Below, in pieces: positions 36,071 to 43,272 of a DNA stretch of 64,000 nt (the stretch's first letter is position 1; every line of letters begins with the position of its first letter). This stretch comes from Halococcus salsus (GTDB lineage Archaea > Halobacteriota > Halobacteria > Halobacteriales > Halococcaceae). The DNA is taken from assembly GCF_009900715.1 (NCBI RefSeq), contig NZ_JAAAJC010000001.1:1320277-1384276 (forward strand). The letters are read 5' to 3'. The notes under the pieces are model-generated. The model was given only the letters and a program-made list of their open reading frames with translations. It made no database searches and was not told the origin of the DNA. Made by a program: the position numbers and the translations under genes.

Positions 36071-36715
36071 TCACTCCTCGATGAGCGTCGTTTCGAGTAG
36101 GGCGGCGACGCCACGACGGAGGCGACCACCGACGGCCGTCGGCGAGATGTCGAGCTTCTCGGCCAACCCCTCCAGCGAGATCTGTCGAGGCTCCTCGAAG
36201 TATCCCTCCTCGTAGGCCGTGAGCAACGTCTCGAGCTGTGGGTCGGTGAGGGTCGTCAGGTCCGAACTGTTCCACGGCTGGTGGCGGAATATTCGCTGCA
36301 GCTCGAACGAGATGTCGCTCTCCTCACAGAACCCCCACAGGTCCGAGATGTCCTTTCGGTTCTGGAACTGGAGCCGAAGGGTCCACCCAGTCGAGTCACT
36401 CGTGGCTTCACGCATCAGCCCACCCAGCTCGAACGTCTTCGGGGAGAGGAGTATCGTCTCCGGCGTGTGCTGGAGTTGATAGACCGATCCGGACTCGGAG
36501 CTAGCTATCGTCTCCCACTCGGCGACGGTGTGGTCCGATTCGAACGCGGACTCCACGGACCCGTCGTCCTGCTCGACGAAGAAGAAAAAGAGGTCCGTCT
36601 CGGGGTCGGTCGCCGCCTGTGGCATGACACGGATCGTGGTCTCGGGGTTTGCCCGTATCGTCGGCGACAGCGCGAGGTCCGGGTGGGCGACGTGTACCAG
36701 CGCGATGACGCTCAC
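36071..36715 (-). CDS. HTH-10 (bacterio-opsin activator type) regulator
   Basis: 214 residues. The N-terminal 150 form the poorly defined sensory part seen in bat-type regulators; the C-terminal HTH-10 domain is at about 157-212 with LTDPQLETLLTAYEEGYFEEPR and SLEGLAEKLDISPTAVGGRLRRG. The GYFEEPRQ-type phrase is the signature of this haloarchaeal family. No metal or redox motif is present. It lies in the middle of the C1 island between folCP and purU, on the same strand as folCP, so regulation of the island is possible but not shown. Confidence 0.85.
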   Translation of the reverse strand: MSVIALVHVAHPDLALSPTIRANPETTIRVMPQAATDPETDLFFFFVEQDDGSVESAFESDHTVAEWETIASSESGSVYQLQHTPETILLSPKTFELGGLMREATSDSTGWTLRLQFQNRKDISDLWGFCEESDISFELQRIFRHQPWNSSDLTTLTDPQLETLLTAYEEGYFEEPRQISLEGLAEKLDISPTAVGGRLRRGVAALLETTLIEE

Positions 36716-37266
36716 GACCCGTTCCTCCCGGTACGGTGCCCGTCGGTTCCGTCCTCGATCCCGTGTCGGCTGCGAGGAACGTTGACACGCGCTTTCGTAG
36801 CCCCGTCACCAGCGCGTCTCCACGTACTCCGTGGGCCCACCGAACGATACGGACCGTAACGTCGACGCCCCTCGTTCGCTCCATCAACGACGCTCGATAA
36901 CACAGTACTCATCAAGATGCCTGTAGTCGTGTCTCCGGGGGGACTTATACCTTTACCCCACGCCGAATTCTCAGTCGTGAGATAAACGTCTCTGGGGAAT
37001 AACAGCCCCCTACGAGCGAATTCTGGACGTTTCACCGTCTCTCATCGTGAGCCGGGCCGAGGGGTCGTAGTGGTTTCAGTCGCCGAGTTGGGGCCGGTTC
37101 GGATGTGTCGTTCACGTCGTTCGCTGGAATCGGCTTGGAGTACGTGTCGTCGAAAGGAGAGGCGGGAAGCGGTCGCCGTTTCGGAGCAACGGTAGCGGAT
37201 GTGAGCATAAACAGCACCACATATACACCTGAACTGTTTTGGAAGTGATGTTTCACCGATCGGGTA
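36716..37266. other. 551-base gap upstream of purU, no gene identified
   Basis: Open frames here are Arg/Ser-rich with no natural protein character. The right end holds AT-rich catatacac near 37220, which may be the purU TATA element, and agtgatg before the start. Between 36900 and 37000 the DNA is visibly less GC-rich (ctttacccca, gagataaacg), suggesting a promoter for the leftward HTH-10 gene as well. Confidence 0.45.
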
Positions 37267-38268
37267 ATGCGTCTGCCACGGGACCACGCCAGTTCGGAGA
37301 TGCTCACGGAGATAACCGTCGTCGGCGACGACGATACGGGGATCATCACGGAGGTAACGGCATACCTCTCCGAGCAGGCGGTCAACGTCGAAGAGCTGGA
37401 CCAGGCGGTTCAGGACGGGATCTTTCGGATGAGCTTGTACGCGGACACGTCCGAGATGACGGTCTCGCAAGCACGCTTACGCGACGACCTCGACGGTCTC
37501 GGGGACGACCTCGACGTGGATGTCCAGGTCTGGTTCCCGAACCGTACCGAAACCCGCTCGATCGCGGTCCTCGTCACGAAGGAGAGTCACTGTCTCGAAG
37601 CGCTCTTGGAGAAGGCGGGAAACGACGACCTCGGTGCGGAGATCGGGGTCGTCATCGGAAACCACAGCGACCTCGAACCCCTCGCCACCGAACACGGTGT
37701 CCCGTTCCACGACATCGGCGACGAGAAGGGGGTTCCGGATGAGGACGAGTTACTGCACCACCTCGATAACTACGACATCGACCTCCTCGCTCTCGCCCGC
37801 TACATTCGGATCCTCTCGCCCAAGGTCGTCTTCCGCTACCGAAATCGCATCATCAACGTTCACCCGAGCCTGTTGCCCGCCTTCCCCGGCGCTTCGGCGT
37901 ACTCCCAGGCGATCGAGAAGGGCGTCCGTATCGCAGGTGTGACGGCGCACTACGTCACGACCGACCTCGACCAGGGACCGATACTCACCCAGCGAGCGTT
38001 CAACGTCCCGCACGACCCCACGGAGAGGGAACTCGAAGAACGCGGCCAACCCCTCGAAGTCGAGGCGCTGACCGACGCCATCGAGCTGCACCTCGACCAA
38101 GGGGTCTCCGTCCACCGTGGTCGAACGGAACTGCGGAACCCGGAGGAGACCACGACACAGCTCGGCATTCCCGAGCACATCGAGCGTCTCAACCCCGACG
38201 GGCCGGTGGACGGTCACGACCGGTACGTCGAGGAGTACGTCGAGAAGAAAGCGAGCGCGGACAGCTAG
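37267..38268 (+). CDS. purU: Formyltetrahydrofolate deformylase
   Basis: Hydrolyses 10-formyl-THF to formate and THF. 333 residues; an N-terminal ACT-like domain (about 12-95, with TEITVVGDDDTGIITEVTAY) is joined to a formyltransferase-fold catalytic domain. Active-site segments are RIIN-VHPSLLPAFPG (Asn and His) and TTDLDQGPILTQRAF (Asp). At the C-terminus about 35 extra residues follow the domain. In this island it would let the cell vent surplus one-carbon units as formate and regenerate THF. It is convergent with glyA, with 55 bases between stops. Confidence 0.93.
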   Translation: MRLPRDHASSEMLTEITVVGDDDTGIITEVTAYLSEQAVNVEELDQAVQDGIFRMSLYADTSEMTVSQARLRDDLDGLGDDLDVDVQVWFPNRTETRSIAVLVTKESHCLEALLEKAGNDDLGAEIGVVIGNHSDLEPLATEHGVPFHDIGDEKGVPDEDELLHHLDNYDIDLLALARYIRILSPKVVFRYRNRIINVHPSLLPAFPGASAYSQAIEKGVRIAGVTAHYVTTDLDQGPILTQRAFNVPHDPTERELEERGQPLEVEALTDAIELHLDQGVSVHRGRTELRNPEETTTQLGIPEHIERLNPDGPVDGHDRYVEEYVEKKASADS

Positions 38269-38323
38269 ACCGTCCGCAACGCAACGGTCGTACGCCGATC
38301 TGTCTTTCGTTGGGGTCGTTCTC

Positions 38324-39571
38324 TCAGGTGTAGAGGGGATGTGAGTCGGTCAGGTCGTCGACTCGGTCGCGAGTCGCGCTGATCACGTCCTCGTCGTCGG
38401 GAGCGTCGACGACCTCGCTGATGAGGTCCGCCACCTCACGGCAGTCGTCCTCCTCGAAGCCCCGGGTGGTGAGCCCCGGCGTCCCGGCCCGAATACCCGA
38501 CGGGTCGAACGGGGAGCGGGTTTCCCCGGGAACGGTGTTCGCGTTGAGAACGATACCGGCCGCTTCGAGCGCCGCCTCTACGTCCTTGCCCGTCGTGTTC
38601 GGATGGGAGGGGCGCAGATCCACCAGGACGAGGTGGTTGTCGGTCCCACCCGAGACGAGCGAGAGGCCGTGTTCCTGTAACCGGTCGCCGAGCGCTTTCG
38701 CGTTCTCGACCACCTGTTCGGCGTACGCCTCGAACGCCGGTTCCAGTGCCTCGCCGAAACCGACGGCCTTTCCGGCGACGTTGTGCATCGCCGGCCCACC
38801 CTGCGTCCCGGGGAACACCGCGCTATCGATGGCGTCGGCGTGTTCTTCGCCACACATGACGATCCCACCACGGCCGGCACGGATCGTCTTGTGCGTCGAG
38901 CCGGTGACGAAATCGGCGATGCCCACGGGAGAGGAGTGGACGCCGGCGGCGACCAACCCGGTGATGTGGGCGATATCGGCGAGGTGGTACGCCCCGACGG
39001 CGTTCGCCGCCGCCTGAACCCGTTCGAATTCGATCTCGCGAGGATATGCGGAGTACCCCGAGACGACGATGTCCGGCTCGACGTGTTCCGCGGTCTCGTG
39101 TAGTTCATCGTAGTCGATGTAGCCGGTTTCCGGATTCACCTCGTACTGTTCGACGTCGTATATCTGCCCCGCGAAGTTCGCCGGGTGGCCGTGCGAGAGG
39201 TGCCCACCGTGGTTCAGGTCGAGCGAGAGGATCGTGTCTCCCGGCTCCAACACCGCGAGATACACGCTCATGTTCGCCTGCGACCCCGAGTGGGGCTGGA
39301 CGTTGACGTGGTCGGCCCCCCAGAGTTCTTCCGCGTACTCAATGGCGCGCGCTTCGACCTCGTCGGCGAACTCACAGCCACCGTAGTAGCGCGCACCCGG
39401 GTATCCCTCGGCGTACTTGTTCGTGAGCTCGGAGCTCTGTGCCTCCATGACGGCCTCCGAGACGTGATTCTCGGAGGCGATCATCGAGAGGGAGTCGTTC
39501 TGTCGCTTCCGTTCTTCCTGCAGCGTGTCCGCGATCGCGGGGTTCGTCTCGCGGACGGTTTCGTAGTTCAT
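38324..39571 (-). CDS. glyA: Serine hydroxymethyltransferase
   Basis: Interconverts serine plus THF with glycine plus 5,10-methylene-THF, with PLP. 415 residues from MNYETVRETNP at 39571; the frame continues upstream but the residues there look non-coding. Motifs: SENHVSEAV, YAEGYPGARYYGG (52-65), HSGSQANMSVYLA, the PLP-binding DIAHITGLVAAG (D199, H202) and the Schiff-base lysine K228 in VTGSTHKTIRAGRGG. In this neighbourhood it uses glycine and methylene-THF produced by demethylation to build serine. Confidence 0.95.
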   Translation of the reverse strand: MNYETVRETNPAIADTLQEERKRQNDSLSMIASENHVSEAVMEAQSSELTNKYAEGYPGARYYGGCEFADEVEARAIEYAEELWGADHVNVQPHSGSQANMSVYLAVLEPGDTILSLDLNHGGHLSHGHPANFAGQIYDVEQYEVNPETGYIDYDELHETAEHVEPDIVVSGYSAYPREIEFERVQAAANAVGAYHLADIAHITGLVAAGVHSSPVGIADFVTGSTHKTIRAGRGGIVMCGEEHADAIDSAVFPGTQGGPAMHNVAGKAVGFGEALEPAFEAYAEQVVENAKALGDRLQEHGLSLVSGGTDNHLVLVDLRPSHPNTTGKDVEAALEAAGIVLNANTVPGETRSPFDPSGIRAGTPGLTTRGFEEDDCREVADLISEVVDAPDDEDVISATRDRVDDLTDSHPLYT

Positions 39572-39766
39572 GGTCGATTTGAGGCTGGTCGTCGTCTCCC
39601 TGCATCGGTTCGTCGGGGTGTCGCGAGGTCTCGTCCGTTCTTTCCGGGATTCATCTCTGCCGCTCCCTGGGTATCTCTGAATGGCGTGGGTACTCCCAGC
39701 TGCTTTCGGCACGTATTCGACTCTGAACCGTCTCTCGAAACGGGCGAGCGTGAGGAGAGGACACGC

Positions 39767-40183
39767 TCACTCCATCCGATTTGAGGCATCGTCCGATTCG
39801 GAAGCGTCGCTCGCCGCGATCGCCTCGATCTCCACTCCTGCACCCTTCGGCACGTTGCCCGCCTCGACGGCGCTCCGGGCGGGAGGGGCCTCGGTGAAGA
39901 ATTCGCTGTACACGCCGTTCATCGCGTCGAACTCGTCGATGTCGTCGAGGAAGATCGTCGTCTTGACGATATCCTCCATACTGAGGCCCTCGGCGGCGAG
40001 GACCTCCCGAACGTTCTCGAGGCTTCGACGGGTCTGCTCGCCGACCGGTTCGTCCGCCATGAGTTCTCCATCGGTCGTCAACGGGAGTTGGCCGGAGACG
40101 AACACGAGTCCGTTGGCGACGGCCGCCTGGCTGTAAGCGCCGACGGCCGCCGGTGCGTCGTCGGTGTTGACGGTGCGCTTCAC
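39767..40183 (-). CDS. RidA/YjgF family reactive-imine deaminase
   Basis: 138 residues, with the RidA chorismate-mutase-like fold: AVGAYSQAAVANGLVFVSGQLP at the start, EDIVKTTIFLDDIDEF in the middle, and a C-terminal PARSAVEAGNVPKGAGVEIEAIA. The conserved Arg before S-A-V-E is present and marks active RidA proteins, which hydrolyse 2-imino acids and similar reactive enamines. The position between GlyA and a sarcosine-oxidase-like flavoenzyme suggests it deals with imines released by amine oxidation or by PLP enzymes; that is inference. A low-complexity acidic tail of about 12 residues ends the protein. Confidence 0.88.
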   Translation of the reverse strand: MKRTVNTDDAPAAVGAYSQAAVANGLVFVSGQLPLTTDGELMADEPVGEQTRRSLENVREVLAAEGLSMEDIVKTTIFLDDIDEFDAMNGVYSEFFTEAPPARSAVEAGNVPKGAGVEIEAIAASDASESDDASNRME

Positions 40184-40337
40184 ACTCCGTTGACTGCTGG
40201 AGTGATGGCTTAAGTCTCGGTCTGTCGATACGCAGGTCGTTAAGTGAAAATATGAACGAACCGCTCGCGATATTCGCCGTTTCCAGCGTTCGCATAGACG
40301 GGTTCGGATACGGACCCGAACGCGTTCGTAGAGCGCG

Positions 40338-40342
40338 AAAAA
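40338..40342 (-). terminator. Possible T-run terminator after the sarcosine-oxidase-like gene
   Basis: In the orientation of the gene, a run of five T follows its stop codon by about 35 bases in an otherwise GC-rich area. Archaeal transcription often ends on such T runs; this one is short. Confidence 0.3.
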
Positions 40343-40376
40343 GGGAAGTCCTGGTGTCGGGCCGACCGCCGTCTCT

Positions 40377-41519
40377 CTAGTCGAATCTGCTCAAGCGGAA
40401 CATATCGATCGGGTGGTCCGTCTCGTCGTCGACCGTGAGGTCGGCGAGTATCTCGCCGATGACGCTCGCGAACTTGAACCCGTGACCGGAAAACCCGGCC
40501 GCGACGGTCACCTGTGGGTGGTTCGGGAGCGAGTCGATGATGAAGTGTTCGTCCGGCGAATTGGTGAACATACAGGTCGCGAGGCCCATCGTCGAGCCGG
40601 TTCCCTCCGGGAAGTATCGTTCGGCGAACTCCCGGAGGACACGCTCGTCCTCGGCGTTGGGGTCGCGGTCCCACTCGTCCGGATCGATCTGCTCGTCCCG
40701 GTGGTGATACTTCCCCAGCTTCATGCCCGGAACGTCGTGGACCGGGAACCCGTAGAACCGGCCTTCGGGGACGGACAGGTTCCACACGGGGAAGGTATCC
40801 GGCTGAAACAGCGCCGGGGACGTCGGCTGGAACCAAGAGAGCACCTGTCGTTCCGGAACGGCGAGCCCGTCGAGAGCGTCGGCGAGCTTGTAGTTCCACG
40901 CGCCCGCGGCGAGAACCAAGTCGTTCGCCTCGTAGCTCCCGCGGTCGGTTTCGACCCGGACACCGCCGTCGGGTGTCTCGGTCCAGCCGTGGACCCGTGT
41001 GCGAGCGTGAATCTCGGCACCGGCCGCCTGTGCAGCCTGGGTGTGGGCGACGATCGCCTGTTCCGGAACGACGAATCCCCCATCCTCCTGGTAGAGTGCT
41101 TTGTGTTCCTCCGGAAGCCGATAGCCGGGGAATCGGTCCGTGAGCTCCGCGCTCGTGAGGACTTCGTGTGGGATATCGTGTTCCTTGCACGACCGCAACG
41201 AGCCCTCGAACACCGGGTCGTCGGGCGGCCCGGCGTCGATAGAGCCCGTCCGATGAATGATGGACCGACCCGACTCCTCTTCGAGGCCATCCCAGAGGTC
41301 GTAGGCACGCTCGATGAGGGGGACGTAGGAGGGATGCTCGTAGTACGCTCGCCGGATGATACGTGTGATCCCGTGGGAGGAGCCGTTCGTGTGGGGAATA
41401 TCGTACCGCTCCAATCCCAGGACGTCCTGCCCTCGACGTGCGAGGTGATACGCGGCCGCACTTCCCATCCCACCGACCCCGACGACGATGGCATCGTATT
41501 TTCCGTCGGTACCGCTCAT
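40377..41519 (-). CDS. Sarcosine oxidase / N-methyl amino acid oxidase-like flavoenzyme
   Basis: 380 residues, close to monomeric sarcosine oxidase and N-methyltryptophan oxidase. The FAD site is AIVVGVGGMGSAAAYHLARR (G14-x-G16-x2-G19) followed by the SSHGITR flavin loop (48-53). The cysteine of the covalent FAD link is C316 in ATCMFTNSPDEHFIIDS. The C-terminus has GFSGHGFKFASVIG, the K-F-A sequence of MSOX. It would oxidise sarcosine or another N-methyl amine to glycine or amine, formaldehyde and H2O2. I start at 41519 (MSGTDGKYDAI); an upstream ATG at 41537 is possible. It ends the one-carbon island. Confidence 0.87.
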   Translation of the reverse strand: MSGTDGKYDAIVVGVGGMGSAAAYHLARRGQDVLGLERYDIPHTNGSSHGITRIIRRAYYEHPSYVPLIERAYDLWDGLEEESGRSIIHRTGSIDAGPPDDPVFEGSLRSCKEHDIPHEVLTSAELTDRFPGYRLPEEHKALYQEDGGFVVPEQAIVAHTQAAQAAGAEIHARTRVHGWTETPDGGVRVETDRGSYEANDLVLAAGAWNYKLADALDGLAVPERQVLSWFQPTSPALFQPDTFPVWNLSVPEGRFYGFPVHDVPGMKLGKYHHRDEQIDPDEWDRDPNAEDERVLREFAERYFPEGTGSTMGLATCMFTNSPDEHFIIDSLPNHPQVTVAAGFSGHGFKFASVIGEILADLTVDDETDHPIDMFRLSRFD

Positions 41520-41672
41520 ATCGAGGGGTTCTCTCATCGAGGTATTACTCTTTGGATAGAATAGCACGCCCGTTTATCCCTCCTTCGTCCCCAATGTGCT
41601 GGTTCGGTGGGGTGGGGAACGACATCGGTACGAACCGCACACCAGCCAGTTGCCGGCTGGAGTGTCGAAACA

Positions 41673-41933
41673 TCACCCGCTTCGTTGCTCCTCGCGGGGG
41701 AACGAGTTCGTCTCGAACAACTCCTGCGCGATCCGAACGTCGAGTCGGGTCGAGGAGTGGGTGTTTCGAAGCGATCGAGCAGGAGGAGCCAGCAACTCAG
41801 CGATGAGCGTGTCCGCCATCTCGACGATGGCCTCGCGCTGCGGTTCAGTGAGGGACTCCTCGCTTTCCAGCTTCGTGAATGCCACCTCGAGTTCACGCTG
41901 TTTGATCCGCTCTGCGCGAGCGTGAACGTGCAT
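41673..41933 (-). CDS. Free-standing glutamyl-tRNA reductase C-terminal domain
   Basis: 86 residues. The part RAERIKQRELEVAFTKLE followed by LTEPQREAIVEMADTLIAELLAPPARSLR matches the C-terminal dimerisation helices of HemA; the LLAPP-x-x-LR phrase is diagnostic. The NADPH-binding and catalytic domains with the active-site cysteine are not found upstream, and no frame there restores them. It is either a shrunken relic of a hemA copy or a small protein that could pair with the HemA dimer domain. The frame stays open to an ATG at 42038, but the extra residues look non-coding. Confidence 0.6.
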   Translation of the reverse strand: MHVHARAERIKQRELEVAFTKLESEESLTEPQREAIVEMADTLIAELLAPPARSLRNTHSSTRLDVRIAQELFETNSFPREEQRSG

Positions 41934-42022
41934 GACGGCTCGCTCTCGTGCGGGGACGGAGTCCGCCGTTCGACCCGAGAGACGGTTCTGTCCGCTGTGG
42001 ACGGTGTCTTCGGAACCCCGAG

Positions 42023-42343
42023 TCATGGTCCTCGGCATCGGTTAGCCGTGCATTCGAGCGACGTGCCACCGCAGCCACGCCGTTCGATGGAGTGCTGATC
42101 GGTGCTCGCCTCGGACGCCACGGTGAGCGCTTCGAGGAGTTGCGGTCTCGGGTGTTCGCTTGTCCCCTGGGTGAGAACGCGTCCGTGGTCGGTCGAGACC
42201 GCAGTGTGAACCGCACCGATAACCTGCCCGGCCACGAACGCACCGCCGTCCGCGTGCTGCGGTTCTTCGGGGTTCGCCAACCACGAAGTCGCGTGCACAC
42301 GACCCGTGGCCGGTTCGACATCGTCGTAGGAGACGCCCGCCAT
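42023..42343 (-). CDS. Small hypothetical protein
   Basis: 106 residues from the ATG at 42343 (MAGVSYDDVEPATG). The first 70 residues look natural (GAFVAGQVIGAVHTAV and RPQLLEALTVASEAS), with an alternation of small hydrophobic and acidic residues. The last 25, with several Cys and Arg, look like run-through into non-coding DNA, so the true gene may have been truncated. I do not recognise the family. It lies 90 bases upstream of the HemA-domain gene on the same strand, so both may be relics of one decayed locus. Confidence 0.4.
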   Translation of the reverse strand: MAGVSYDDVEPATGRVHATSWLANPEEPQHADGGAFVAGQVIGAVHTAVSTDHGRVLTQGTSEHPRPQLLEALTVASEASTDQHSIERRGCGGTSLECTANRCRGP

Positions 42344-42505
42344 GGTCGCCTCTTTCGTCCACGAACCCGTAAGCGAGTTCCCGAACGTGTTCGGAGGTAC
42401 CGGGAGGACCGAACCGAAACCGGACTCGCTGCGATACGTCAAACACCGAAGTATAGAGCGAGAACATCTTCGTGGTCGGCTCGAGTAGAGTCGAGACGAA
42501 CGCCA

Positions 42506-43147
42506 ATGCCACGAGCTGATCTCACGCTCACGATCCCCGAGGGCGTTTGGATCGGAGAGGTATCGCGCGCGTATCCGGCGGCGAGGTTTCGTATCCTCGC
42601 GGCGCTTGCGGACGACGACACAGGCGTCGGTCTCGCCGAAATCACGAGCCAGAACGTCTCGCCGGTCCTCGCCGAGATCGACGCAAGCGACTCGGTCGTC
42701 GAACTCGATGTCCTCCGACAACAGGAGGACGGGGCACTGATCCAGTTCGAAACGACGATGCCGTTGTTGCTGTTCCCGGCCCAGGATTCGGGGGTTCCAC
42801 TCGAGATGCCGTTCACGATCGAAGCGGGGGCGGCCAATTGGGAGATCACCGCCTCCCAACGACGCCTCTCCGAACTCGGCACGCAGTTCGACCAGTTCGG
42901 GATCCCGTTCACGGTCAACGAGATCCACCACCACGTCGAAACCACACAGCTCCTCACCGATCGCCAGCTCGAACTCGTCCACACGGCCATCGAACACGGC
43001 TACTACGACACACCACGGCAGTGCTCGCTCACGGAGCTCGCCAGCGAATCCGACATGGCGAAGTCGACGTGTAGCGAAACGCTCCATCGGGCCGAGGGGA
43101 AGGTCATGAAACAGTTCGTCGAGAACCGTCCGAACGCGACGAAGTGA
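42506..43147 (+). CDS. HTH-10 (bat-type) transcription regulator
   Basis: 213 residues from MPRADLTLTIPEGVW. The N-terminal 150 residues show beta-rich segments (ALIQFETTMPLLLFPAQD) without a metal or haem motif. The HTH-10 domain covers about 155-208, with LTDRQLELVHTAIEHGYYDTPR and SLTELASESDMAKSTCSETLHRAEG. Convergent with the NO reductase gene (125 bases between stops). It lacks the N-terminal cysteine cluster known for NarO, the haloarchaeal denitrification regulator, so it is a different member. A role in controlling its neighbours is not shown. Confidence 0.85.
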   Translation: MPRADLTLTIPEGVWIGEVSRAYPAARFRILAALADDDTGVGLAEITSQNVSPVLAEIDASDSVVELDVLRQQEDGALIQFETTMPLLLFPAQDSGVPLEMPFTIEAGAANWEITASQRRLSELGTQFDQFGIPFTVNEIHHHVETTQLLTDRQLELVHTAIEHGYYDTPRQCSLTELASESDMAKSTCSETLHRAEGKVMKQFVENRPNATK

Positions 43148-43272
43148 GCGCACGCTCGCGGTACTCGCGACCGATGGCCACCTTCGGGCGAGCGGCACCT
43201 GAACGACCGAGCGCGGGGCGACCTCCGCAGTCAGTACTCAGTCCGTTGGCCTCCCGGTAATGGGACGAGCCC

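Noticed and set aside
40413..41564. 383-codon plus-strand frame antisense to the sarcosine-oxidase-like gene
   Set aside because: No protein family pattern; the minus strand has the FAD motif and covalent-flavin cysteine.
42506..43147. HTH-10 gene beside norZ considered as NarO
   Set aside because: It lacks the N-terminal cysteine cluster that marks NarO.
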